DNA of 64,000 bases from CAVRXQ01 sp963831155 (lineage in GTDB: Bacteria; Actinomycetota; Acidimicrobiia; Acidimicrobiales; Bog-793). The notes below the pieces were generated by a model. That model saw only the letters and a program-made list of their open reading frames with translations, was not told the DNA's origin and did not search any database. Positions 26,406-35,628 of this stretch are shown piece by piece (positions within the stretch are counted from its first letter, which is position 1; every line of letters starts with the position of its first letter). The position numbers and the translations under genes were made by a program. The DNA lies in the NCBI GenBank assembly GCA_963831155.1, contig CAWHOY010000005.1:806001-870000 (forward strand), given 5' to 3'.

Positions 26406-28827
26406 GGGTGGCGAAGAGAACCGGACATCGCCGTTCGACGATCACCGAGGGAATCACCGCTCTCGCGAAGAGCTTGATCCTCCTCGCCGGCGTCCCGATC
26501 GCCCTCGCGCGACTGTGGCTCGCTTCGCCGCTTCCGGCGCATCTGTTTGGCACGTCCGGCGCCAGTTCGCTTGCGGCATGGTCCCATGCCGCGATCCTCT
26601 TCGTGGGTCTTGTCTGGGGGTTCGCGAGCGTCAGCCTCTTGCGCGAGATCGCCGGGGCGCTCAGAAATGGCGAGACGCCAGGGTCGAGCTGGTCGACACA
26701 TTGGGCAATTGCGATCGCCGCGCTCGTCGTCGCCGCGACCGCGTCGCCAGCATTCCTACCCGGCTCGCGCGTGCTGAACGCGCGCGCTGTGACAGCATCT
26801 CCGGCGCGTCCCGATTCGCGGATGCCGCGCGATCACGCTCGCGCGGTCGCGGGCGAATGCCTTCCTGAGTTCGCGGAACGGGTCAGCGGGTGCGCAGACG
26901 ACTGGCCGGAGATCGCGACTTTGAACTTCGGCGCCCTGCAGCCGGACGGCGCGAGGATGCTCGACCCCGCGCGCCTGCGCGGTGGGTGGCGTCTCAGAGT
27001 CCCTTCGCACGCGCATCGTAGAAATGGTTTATCGACGCCAGCTTCAGACGGAGGGGCACGCCTTTCGGAGCTTGCGCTCATCGGACTCGGGGTCGTCACC
27101 GTCTGCGCGATAGCGCGGCGCGTCCGGGTCCTGCGTCGACGCGGCAGCGCCACCCGCCGTGGCGGTGAACACCCGATGCCACCGCCGCCGCGTATTGCGT
27201 CGATCGGCACGGCGATCGAACCGTACGCCGCTGCTCCGATCCTCGATTGGATCGACGTCGCGAACCGCCTCCTCTCTCGGTCGGCGAAGAATGGCGACGG
27301 CGCATTCGACGTTCGCCTCGTGCGCGCCGGTCCGGAGGGCGTCGAATTCCTCCTCGGACAGCCCCGGATCGACGCTGCTTGGCCGTTCCGGTCCGAACAC
27401 GGTGGCCGTTGGTGGCGGCTCGACACGATGGTCGACCTCGAAACGCTGACCGAATCCGCCAAAGGGCTGCCGCGGCGATACCCGGCACTCGTTCCGGTCG
27501 GCGACGACGAGTGTTCGTCATATCTCGTCCCGCTACAGCCCGGCCGACGACTCGGCATCACCGGCACACCCGAGCTCGTCGACGCGGCACTGCGGGCCAT
27601 CGTGACCGGTCTTCGCGTCGTGCCGTGGGCTGAGCAGTGCGCGGTCGAGCTCATAGGCCTCGACGCGCCGTCAGCAGCCGAGCAGTGCTACCAGCTCCAG
27701 TCGGGACGGCGCGAAGCGCTCACAGCCCTCGCGGACACCGCCGCCCCGCGCACTGACGCGCCACGCACCGACGTTTCGCCGAGAGAGCCCGTCATTGTCA
27801 TCGCCCGTGACACGCTACGCGATGCCGACGAGAGAGTCCTCGAAAGAGCCTCGAAGCTCGCGGGCGTCATCATCGCCGGCCGGGACGGCAGCGAGGTTGT
27901 TCATGTCGACGAGCACGGCGCGACTCTCCATCCGTTCGCCGTGGCGCTTTCCGGCATCATCCCGAGCAACGACCAGATCGCTCTTGTCGAATCGCTCCTC
28001 AATGCGGCGTCACGGTCCCCCGAGATCGTGCCGATCCCCGATCGACGCATTCTCGAAGATGATCCCGGATCGATCCCTGACATCGGTGTGGCCGAGTGCC
28101 GAGTGCTGCGCGCCCACCCGGACGTCCTCGGATTTGCGCAGATCCCCTACCGGGGCGACGCCGAACGTGTCGTCGAATGTCTCGCGTACATCGCCCTGCA
28201 CGGAGGGCGGGTCAACCTCGACGCAATCGCCTCAGCGCTGTTCGCGCGTTCGGCGGAAGCCCTGCGCCGCGACCGAACCGAGAACACGCTCTCCGCGTTG
28301 CGCGCCAGCCTCGGAGAGGCCTCGAGCGGCCGTCCGCTCCTCTTACGCCAAGCCGAAGAGGTGCGCATTACCGACGAGGTGAGCTGCGATTGGCTGCGCG
28401 CGCAGCGGGCGATCGCCGCCGCGGCGCGGACGGATCCCCCCGCGCGATCGAGCTTTTGCGCTCGGCTCTCGAACTGGCCACCGGACCGCCCTGCGCTTCG
28501 GTGCTCGCCGGATTTGGATGGCTCCGTTCCGAAGCCATTGCCGACCAAATCGAGGCAACGCTGGTCGACGGCGCGCACCGGCTGTGCACGCTCGCGCTCG
28601 CGGCGAACGACAGCGCGCTCGCGCGTTGGGCGATCGAGGTCGGCGCTCGCTGCGTACCCGAGTCCGAGATCCTGGCCCGCGACCTCATGGCCGTCTGCGA
28701 CGCCGAGGGCGACCGAGGGGGCGTTCGTTCCGCGTTTTCCGAGTTAGAAGCGGCACTCGAACGCCTCGGTCACAACGAGCCATCGGCGGAGACCAGGGCC
28801 TTGCTCGACGCGCTCGGCGGCGACTGA
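26402..28827 (+). CDS. LysM/BTAD-domain membrane protein, interrupted by a frameshift
   Basis: From ATG 26402 the frame encodes N-terminal transmembrane helices, a LysM-like segment (DDWPEIATLNFGALQPDG ... GGWRLRVP), another membrane helix near residues 215-235, and a long cytoplasmic region. The frame is open to 28747, but after a run of six C at 28436-28441 its sequence becomes Arg/Ser/Pro-rich and meaningless. The natural continuation is in the -1 frame (RAIELLRSALELATGPPC ... LLDALGGD), a bacterial transcriptional activator (BTAD/TPR) domain ending at 28827. Adding one C would restore a single protein. This domain order is common in actinobacterial LysM-BTAD membrane proteins. It is either a sequencing error, a phase-variable tract or a recent mutation. 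Confidence 0.75.
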
Positions 28828-28901
28828 TCAATCGAAGTTGTCGGCCTCACGGGATCCTGACACGCTTCTCCTGCTCATCAGGCATGTGATAGGAGGACTG
28901 C

Positions 28902-30020
28902 GTGCGGGTCGGAGTGCCACGCGAGCTCAAGGACAACGAATACCGGGTGGCGATGACCCCGGCCGGCGTGCGCGAGCTCGTCTCTGCGGGCCATGAGGTG
29001 CGCATCGAACACGGGGCCGGCGAGGGTTCCTCGATCCCCGACGATGAGTACCTCGCAGTGGGGGCGAAGATCACCACCGACGCCGACGCGGTCTGGGACG
29101 AGTCCGATCTCGTCTGCAAGGTGAAAGAACCGATCGCAGAAGAGTTCCACCGGATGCGCAGTGACCTCATCTTGTTCACCTATCTCCACCTGGCGGCCGA
29201 CCGTGTCTGCACTGATGCGATCTTGTCGAGCGGGATGACCGCGATCGCGTACGAGACCGTGCGACTCCGAGACGGCTCGCTGCCACTCCTCGCGCCGATG
29301 AGCGAAGTCGCGGGACGGATGGCACCGATGGTCGCTGCGTCGGTCCTCGAACGGCCGGCCGGAGGTCGCGGCGTGCTGATGTCCGGCGTTCCGGGAGTGC
29401 GCGCGGCGCGCGTCGTCATCATCGGTGCCGGTGTCGCCGGCTCGAACGCGGCGTCGATCGCCGTCGGTATGCACGCCGATGTTGCGGTCCTCGATCGCGA
29501 CCTACACCGTCTGGCGGCGCTCGACCAGCTCTACGCGGGACGCCTCGAGACCTTGGCGTCGAGCGAGCACGCGATCGAACTGGCGTGTTTGGCAGCCGAC
29601 CTAGTGATCGGCGCGGTGCTCGTCGTCGGGGCGCGCGCTCCGAAACTCGTCAGCAACGACCTGGTGCGGCGGATGCGCCCGGGCTCTGTCCTCGTCGACA
29701 TCTCGGTCGACCAGGGCGGCTGTTTCGAGGCAACCCATCCGACGACGCACTCGGATCCGACGTACCGCGTCTTCGACTCGGTCTTCTACTGCGTCGCGAA
29801 CATGCCCGGCGCGGTCCCCCACACCTCGACCTATGCGCTCACGAACGCGACGCTGCCGTACACGATGGAGATCGCCAACAACGGTTGGCGCGCCGCAGCG
29901 AGCGCCGACGCCGCGCTCGCAGAAGGGGTCAACGCGGTCGACGGCCACCTCGTCTCCGCACCAGTCGCCGAGGCGCACGGACTCGAGTGTGAGCCACTGG
30001 AGCGACTTCTTCGCACATGA
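28902..30020 (+). CDS. ald: Alanine dehydrogenase
   Basis: This 372-aa NAD-dependent enzyme interconverts alanine with pyruvate and ammonia. It has MRVGVPRELKDNEYRVAMTPAGVREL, catalytic Lys in VCKVKEP, His in YLHLAAD, the NAD-binding VVIIGAGVAGSNAASIAVGM, DISVDQGGCFEATHPTTH and NMPGAVPHTSTYALTNATLPY. The GTG start has a strong AGGAGG. Together with gdhA at 34 kb it links the ammonia and amino-acid pools. Confidence 0.96.
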   Translation: MRVGVPRELKDNEYRVAMTPAGVRELVSAGHEVRIEHGAGEGSSIPDDEYLAVGAKITTDADAVWDESDLVCKVKEPIAEEFHRMRSDLILFTYLHLAADRVCTDAILSSGMTAIAYETVRLRDGSLPLLAPMSEVAGRMAPMVAASVLERPAGGRGVLMSGVPGVRAARVVIIGAGVAGSNAASIAVGMHADVAVLDRDLHRLAALDQLYAGRLETLASSEHAIELACLAADLVIGAVLVVGARAPKLVSNDLVRRMRPGSVLVDISVDQGGCFEATHPTTHSDPTYRVFDSVFYCVANMPGAVPHTSTYALTNATLPYTMEIANNGWRAAASADAALAEGVNAVDGHLVSAPVAEAHGLECEPLERLLRT

Positions 30021-30097
30021 GTCGGCATCGTCGCCGATGCAACTCTCGAATCCGATTGCCACCAGCTGTCGTTTTCGACCAACTACGTTGACCGCTC

Positions 30098-31231
30098 GTG
30101 CCCGGTCATTCCAAAGGCGCTCCGCGCCGTCGCCAAATGAGTCTCCGTTCCTACTTCCGAACGATCCGCAAGGGTCGACTGGCCGCCGCCGGCGGTGTCG
30201 TCCTCGCCGTCGTGCTGTTGATCGTCCTGCTCGTCGTGAACAACACATCCACGCCGCCGAAGAAAAAGAGCGCCGGAGGCGGACCCCGAGTCACCCAGCC
30301 GCACCTTGCGACCGACGTCTGTCCTTTGACGGACCTGCCCGCCCCGGGCGGCAAGATTCCCGACCGCGAGCCGATCGCCGTGAAGATCGGCAACGAGCCA
30401 GACGGGGCTCGCCCACAAAGTGGGCTCAACGAAGCGGACGTCGTCTACGACACCCCCGCCGAGGGCGGGATCATGCGCTACATCGCCATCTATCAGTGCC
30501 AAAGCGCGTCGAACATCGGCCCGATCCGCTCGGTCCGCTGGGTCGACTGGCACATCCTGCAGCAATTCCCGCACGTCGTCTTGGCGTTCGTCGGCGGCGT
30601 CACCCCGAACCAGCAGACCGTCGCCTCGCTGCCGTTCATCAACGACGCGAACGAGTTTTTGCACTACGCCGCGTACCATCAAGACACGGCGCGCGTCGCC
30701 CCGGACTCGACCTACTCGAGCACCGCGGCGCTCTGGGCGCTGTTCCCGAAACAGTCCGCCCCGCCACCGATCTTCCGCTACTCGGCCTCGCTTCCAAAAA
30801 GCGCCAGCCCCGCGTCGTCGTTGGCGATCAACTTCTCCTACGGCACCGACGTCGTCTGGAAGTGGGACGCCTCGACCGGCCAGTGGATCCACACCTATTC
30901 CGGTCAGACCGACATCGACGCGCTGACCGGCAAACCGGTGACGACGACGAACATCGTCGTCGAGGTCGTCCACTACACCTTCGGCCCCTACGTCGAAAGC
31001 CCCGGCGGCTCGGGTGACGTCGAGAGCCAGACCGTCGGTCGCGGCCGCGGCTTCATCTTTCGCAACGGCGAATACATCCCGGTGATCTGGCACCGACCGT
31101 CGCTGAACTCGCCGACGACCTTCGTCTCGAACACCGGGCAGCCGGTCGGCTTGCAACCCGGCCGCACGTGGGTCGAGCTGTTGCTCGACACGACCTACAA
31201 ACTGCCGGGGGCGTTCACCGTCACGCCGTAG
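30098..31231 (+). CDS. Membrane-anchored DUF3048 (YerB-like) protein
   Basis: This 377-aa protein has an N-terminal anchor (AAAGGVVLAVVLLIVLLVVN) followed by a Lys/Pro linker and the extracytoplasmic DUF3048 domain: CPLTDLPAPGG, PIAVKIGNEPDGARPQSGLNEADVVYD, NIGPIRSVRWVDW, and a C-terminal part with GFIFRNGEYIPVIWHRPS and PGRTWVELL. Homologues include Bacillus YerB, of unknown envelope function. The start at GTG 30098 is open; an ATG 13 codons later (30137) is equally plausible. Confidence 0.88.
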   Translation: MPGHSKGAPRRRQMSLRSYFRTIRKGRLAAAGGVVLAVVLLIVLLVVNNTSTPPKKKSAGGGPRVTQPHLATDVCPLTDLPAPGGKIPDREPIAVKIGNEPDGARPQSGLNEADVVYDTPAEGGIMRYIAIYQCQSASNIGPIRSVRWVDWHILQQFPHVVLAFVGGVTPNQQTVASLPFINDANEFLHYAAYHQDTARVAPDSTYSSTAALWALFPKQSAPPPIFRYSASLPKSASPASSLAINFSYGTDVVWKWDASTGQWIHTYSGQTDIDALTGKPVTTTNIVVEVVHYTFGPYVESPGGSGDVESQTVGRGRGFIFRNGEYIPVIWHRPSLNSPTTFVSNTGQPVGLQPGRTWVELLLDTTYKLPGAFTVTP

Positions 31232-31234
31232 CGA

Positions 31235-32689
31235 TCAGGAGGACCGCGGTCCCCAGCGCTGGCTCCGGCGCAAGAGCGCCTCTTTCCAGGATCGGTAGGG
31301 CGGGTAGAGCAACGGATGCTCGAAGCGCGTCGACTTGTCGAAGATGGCGCGGGCGTGACTGAAACGCTCGAATCCGGCCCGGCCGTGGTAGGCGCCGGTG
31401 CCGGACTCGCCGATGCCGCCGAAGGGCAGCCCGGGGATCGCGAACTGCAGCACCGTCGTGTTTACTCCGACACCACCGGATCTCGTCCTGTGGATGGCCT
31501 CATCGGCGCGCTCGCGGCTCGAGGTGAACAGATATAGCGCCAGCGGATCGGGGTGTCGACCGATCTGTGCAATCGCGTCCTCGATGCTTCGCACCGGATC
31601 GATGACGAGGATCGGTCCGAACACCTCGTCCCGCATCAGCGCTGAAGCCTGATCCGGCGCGCGCACGACAGTCGGCGAGAAATAGCGCGTCGCGCGATCG
31701 AAGTCACCGCCTAAGAGCACTTCACCCCCGTGACCGTCGAGCAACGCCACGAGCCGGTCGACGTGGGACTCGTCGACGATACGTGCGAACGCGCCACTCG
31801 CCTTCGGGTCCGCACCGAAGAAATCGACGATTGCCTCGAGTACGTGCGACGTGAAGCGTGCTTCGACGGAGGCGTCGATCAGGACATAGTCGGGCGCGAC
31901 GCATGTCTGTCCGGCGTTGAGGAATCGACCCCAGGCGACGCGTCTCGCCGCGACGCGCAGGTCCGCGTCGGCGCAGACGATCGCCGGGTTCTTCCCGCCG
32001 AGCTCGAGCGTCACGGGCGTCAAATGCCGAGCGGCTGTCGCCATCACCGCGCGCGCCCCTGCCTGCCCCCCCGTGTAGACGAGGTGATCGACCCCTGCGT
32101 CGACGATCGCCTCGACGACGGAAGCTCCGCCTTCGACGACGGCGATCGCGCCCGGACCGATGCGCCGACCAACGAGCTCTGCGAGCGCCCGCGAGGTCGC
32201 CGGCGCGAGCTCCGACGGCTTCAGAACGACGGTGTTGCCCGCCGCCAGCGCGCCGACCGCCGGAGCAAGGGCGAGGTTCACCGGGTAGTTCCACGGCGAC
32301 ACGACGGCAACGACCCCGAGGGGCTGGCGGACGACGCGTGCCCTCGCGGGCAACTGGGTGACGGGCACCGGCGCGCGCTCCGGCCGCATCCACGAGCGCA
32401 GGTGCCGGAGCGCGAAGTCGATCTCCGAAGTGATGACCGCGAGGTCGGTCAGCCAGCTTTCGAGTCGCGGCTTTCCCAAGTCGGACGAGAGCGCTTCTTC
32501 GAAAACGGACTCGCCTTCAGTGACGAGCCGGCGCAGCTCGCGCAGACGGTCGCGGCGCCATTCGAACGCGTTCGTCGCGCCGCCTCGGACGTTCGTCCTC
32601 AGCGTGAACAGCACATCGTCGATCGACTGGGTAAAGGTCACGAGCCGCGGGAGCGTACCAACGGTGCCAGACGGACGTTTCGTTGACAC
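31235..32689 (-). CDS. Aldehyde dehydrogenase (class 3 / coniferyl aldehyde dehydrogenase-like)
   Basis: This 484-aa NAD(P)-dependent aldehyde dehydrogenase has the VVSPWNYPVNLALAPAVGALAAGN motif with the oxyanion Asn, KPSELAPATS, TLELGGKNPAIV with the general base Glu, the nucleophile in AGQTCVAPDYV, EVFGPILVI and the substrate-loop LPFGGIGESGTGAYHG. The lack of a long C-terminal tail and the hydrophobic end fit the class 3 group acting on fatty or aromatic aldehydes. It is convergent with the DUF3048 gene and divergent from the MBL-rhodanese gene. Confidence 0.92.
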   Translation of the reverse strand: MSTKRPSGTVGTLPRLVTFTQSIDDVLFTLRTNVRGGATNAFEWRRDRLRELRRLVTEGESVFEEALSSDLGKPRLESWLTDLAVITSEIDFALRHLRSWMRPERAPVPVTQLPARARVVRQPLGVVAVVSPWNYPVNLALAPAVGALAAGNTVVLKPSELAPATSRALAELVGRRIGPGAIAVVEGGASVVEAIVDAGVDHLVYTGGQAGARAVMATAARHLTPVTLELGGKNPAIVCADADLRVAARRVAWGRFLNAGQTCVAPDYVLIDASVEARFTSHVLEAIVDFFGADPKASGAFARIVDESHVDRLVALLDGHGGEVLLGGDFDRATRYFSPTVVRAPDQASALMRDEVFGPILVIDPVRSIEDAIAQIGRHPDPLALYLFTSSRERADEAIHRTRSGGVGVNTTVLQFAIPGLPFGGIGESGTGAYHGRAGFERFSHARAIFDKSTRFEHPLLYPPYRSWKEALLRRSQRWGPRSS

Positions 32690-32715
32690 GTCCGGACCGA
32701 TACGGTGGCCGCCCG

Positions 32716-34101
32716 GTGACAGAACGCAACGACGTGCTGGCGGTCGAGGTGATCGAGACGCCCGATCTCGGCGACCGCAGCTACGTCGCCCACGACGGCG
32801 ATCTCGCGATCGTCGTCGACCCGCAACGGGACCTCGAGCGGATCGAAGCGGTGATCGTTGCGCACGAACTCGAGGTCGCGTTCGTTGCCGAGACCCACGT
32901 GCACAACGACTACGTCACCGGTGGCTACGAGCTAGCGCGGCGCACGGGTGCCGAGTACCTAGTCTCAGCTGACGACGACGTCGAATTCGCCCGCCGGGCG
33001 GTACGCGACGGTGACGCGATCGATGTCGGCAGCCTCCTCCTGCAGGTGATCGCGACGCCGGGACACACCTTCCACCACCTCGCCTACGCGGTGACGTACC
33101 CGTCCGGCCCCGGAGCGATCTTCACCGGCGGATCGCTGCTCTACGGGAGCGTCGGGCGGACGGACCTGTTGGGGACGGAACACTCAGAGGAGCTGGCACG
33201 TCTGCAGTACCGATCGGCACGCCGCCTCGCGGAGGTCCTCGGTGATGAGGTCGACGTCTTCCCGACGCATGGCTTCGGCAGCTTCTGCAGCGCCGGCGGT
33301 GCGACGATCACTGAGAAAGCGACGATCGGCAACGAACGGTCACGGAACATCGCGCTCACGATCGAGGACGAAGATGCCTTCGTCGACCGAGTGCTCTCTG
33401 CCTCGGACGCCTACCCCGCCTACTACGCGCGTATGGCACCGTTAAACCGCCGCGGACCCGCCGCGGTCGACTTTCAGTCGATTCGGATCGTCGACCGCGA
33501 TGAGCTTCGCGAACGCGTCCGATCCGGCGAGTGGGTCGTCGATCTGCGCGAACGGCTCGTCTACGCGCGGTCGCACCTGTTTGGGACGCTGAGCTTCCCA
33601 CTCGAGAATTCCTTCTCCACCTACGTCGGTTGGTTGATCCCCCCCGCCGCACCGATCACGCTCATCGCGCCGAGCGAATCCGAGGTCCGAGCGGCGCGAG
33701 TACAGCTCGCGCGAATCGGCATCGACGACCTTGCGGGGGCCACAACCGTGTCGATTGACGCGCTCGTCGATGGGGGCGCGCCGACGAGCTATCCGGTCAC
33801 GACCTTCGCCGGCCTTGCCGGTAACCCCGGTGTCGCGGTGCTCGACGTCCGCTTGGACGAAGAATGGCGACGGGGACACCTCGAAGACTCGTTGCATATT
33901 CCGATTCACGAACTCGGATCCCGCTTGGCAGAGGTCCCGAAAGAACTGATCGCCGTGCACTGCGCGAGCGGATACCGCGCCGGAATCGCCGCCAGCCTTT
34001 TAGAGCGTGCCGGGCACGACGTCCTCTTCGTCGACGACGAATGGGAGAACGCCGAAAAGAAGATGTCCTCCCGGATCACCCATCGGACGCCCGCGACGTG
34101 A
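32716..34101 (+). CDS. Persulfide dioxygenase-like MBL hydrolase fused to two rhodanese domains
   Basis: This protein of about 461 aa begins with a metallo-beta-lactamase fold: ETHVHNDYVTGGYELARRTG (His-x-His-x-Asp), TPGHTFHHLAY, a conserved Asp in GRTDLLG and FPTHGFGSFC. This is the ETHE1-type pattern that oxidises glutathione persulfide to sulfite. Two rhodanese modules follow: the first (about residues 260-350) has no active-site Cys, and the second has VHCASGYRAGIA with the sulfur-accepting Cys. The GTG at 32716 avoids overlapping the divergent ALDH start. A role in sulfide or persulfide handling is inferred. Confidence 0.88.
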   Translation: MTERNDVLAVEVIETPDLGDRSYVAHDGDLAIVVDPQRDLERIEAVIVAHELEVAFVAETHVHNDYVTGGYELARRTGAEYLVSADDDVEFARRAVRDGDAIDVGSLLLQVIATPGHTFHHLAYAVTYPSGPGAIFTGGSLLYGSVGRTDLLGTEHSEELARLQYRSARRLAEVLGDEVDVFPTHGFGSFCSAGGATITEKATIGNERSRNIALTIEDEDAFVDRVLSASDAYPAYYARMAPLNRRGPAAVDFQSIRIVDRDELRERVRSGEWVVDLRERLVYARSHLFGTLSFPLENSFSTYVGWLIPPAAPITLIAPSESEVRAARVQLARIGIDDLAGATTVSIDALVDGGAPTSYPVTTFAGLAGNPGVAVLDVRLDEEWRRGHLEDSLHIPIHELGSRLAEVPKELIAVHCASGYRAGIAASLLERAGHDVLFVDDEWENAEKKMSSRITHRTPAT

Positions 34102-34233
34102 CGTCAAACCGGCCGACCCCACGGGACCTTTGGCTCTTCTTCGGGCGCGGTCTCGGACGAATGCTCATGGAGCGGGGAGGGGGCGCCGAGCGTCGTAGCG
34201 GCGCCTCGGTTTCGCGAGGAGAGAAAGGAAAAC

Positions 34234-35595
34234 ATGATGTCGGATCTCACGGGACGGGTGATCGAACAGGTCGTCGAAAAGAACCCGAACGAGCCGGCTT
34301 TCCACCAGGCGGTACGCGAGGTGCTCGAAACGCTCGAGCCCGTGCTCGCCGCCCGCCCCGACTTCGTCGAGGCGCGCATTTTGGAGCGGCTCGTCGAGCC
34401 CGAACGAGTACTGATCTTCCGAGTCCCCTGGGTTGACGACTTCGGAGTCATCCAGATCAACCGCGGCTTTCGCGTCCAGATGAACTCGGCGATCGGGCCC
34501 TACAAGGGCGGATTGCGCTTCCACCCAGAAGTCACACTCGGTTTGCTGAAGTTTCTCGCCTTCGAGCAGGTGTTCAAGAACGCCCTGACCACCTTGCCGA
34601 TGGGCGGCGGCAAAGGCGGATCGGATTTCGATCCGAAGGGGAAGTCCGACGACGAGGTGCGCCGCTTCTGCCAGTCGTTCATGACCGAGCTGTACCGCCA
34701 CATCGGCCAGTTCACCGATATCCCGGCCGGTGACATCGGTGTCGGGACGAGGGAGATCGGATACCTCTTCGGTCAGTACAAGCGGATCACCAACGTGTTC
34801 ACGGGAACGATCACCGGAAAGGGCGTCGCCTGGGGGGGCTCCTTTGGCCGGCCCGAGGCAACCGGATTTGGCGCGGTCTACTTCGCCGAGGAGATGCTGA
34901 GAACACAGGGAGACTCGCTTCACGGCAAGACCTGCGTCGTCTCAGGGAGCGGCAACGTCGCGCAGTACACGGTCGCGAAGCTGATCGACCTCGGCGCGCG
35001 CGTGCTTACGATGTCGGACTCCGACGGCTTCGTCCTCGACGCCGACGGATTCGACGAGGAGAAGCTCGCGTTCGTGCTCGATTTGAAAAACGTCCGTCGC
35101 GGGCGGATCTCGGAGTATGTCGAGCGGTTCCCGCACGCCTCGTACTACTGCCACGGCGGCGGCGACCACCGCACGTTGTGGTCGACACCGGCGAAGTGCG
35201 CGTTCCCATCGGCAACTCAAAACGAGATCTCCGGCGATGACGCGGAGACAATGCTGAAAAATGGCACCGAGCTCGTCGTCGAGGGCGCGAACATGCCGAC
35301 CCAGCCCGAGGGGGTCCGCCGGTTCATCGAGGCCGGGATCTTCTTCGGACCGGGCAAGGCGGCGAACGCGGGCGGCGTTGCCGTTTCGGGCCTCGAGATG
35401 ACCCAGAACAGCGAGCACGCGAGCTGGAGCGCGCAAGAAGTCGACGCTCGCCTTCGCGTGATCATGTCGGCGATCCACGAGCAGGTGCGCACGACTGCCG
35501 AGCAGTACGGCGAAGCCGGCAACTACGTCGCCGGCGCGAACATCGCCGGCTTCTTGAAGGTCGCGCAAGCGATGCTCGAACAGGCAGACGTCTGA
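34234..35595 (+). CDS. gdhA: NADP-dependent glutamate dehydrogenase
   Basis: This 453-aa enzyme makes glutamate from 2-oxoglutarate, ammonia and NADPH. It shows FRVPWVDDFGVIQINRGFRVQMNSAIGPYKGGLRFHP, the catalytic Lys loop LPMGGGKGGSDFDPKGKSD, DIPAGDIGVGTREIGYLFG, the dinucleotide fold VVSGSGNVAQYTVAKL and VVEGANMPTQPEG. The long insertion pattern is that of the hexameric NADP class I enzyme. The ATG has a clear GGAGAGAAAGGAA region upstream. Confidence 0.96.
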   Translation: MMSDLTGRVIEQVVEKNPNEPAFHQAVREVLETLEPVLAARPDFVEARILERLVEPERVLIFRVPWVDDFGVIQINRGFRVQMNSAIGPYKGGLRFHPEVTLGLLKFLAFEQVFKNALTTLPMGGGKGGSDFDPKGKSDDEVRRFCQSFMTELYRHIGQFTDIPAGDIGVGTREIGYLFGQYKRITNVFTGTITGKGVAWGGSFGRPEATGFGAVYFAEEMLRTQGDSLHGKTCVVSGSGNVAQYTVAKLIDLGARVLTMSDSDGFVLDADGFDEEKLAFVLDLKNVRRGRISEYVERFPHASYYCHGGGDHRTLWSTPAKCAFPSATQNEISGDDAETMLKNGTELVVEGANMPTQPEGVRRFIEAGIFFGPGKAANAGGVAVSGLEMTQNSEHASWSAQEVDARLRVIMSAIHEQVRTTAEQYGEAGNYVAGANIAGFLKVAQAMLEQADV

Positions 35596-35628
35596 ATCGC
35601 TTCAGCCGAGCGGGCGGCGAGCCTTCTT

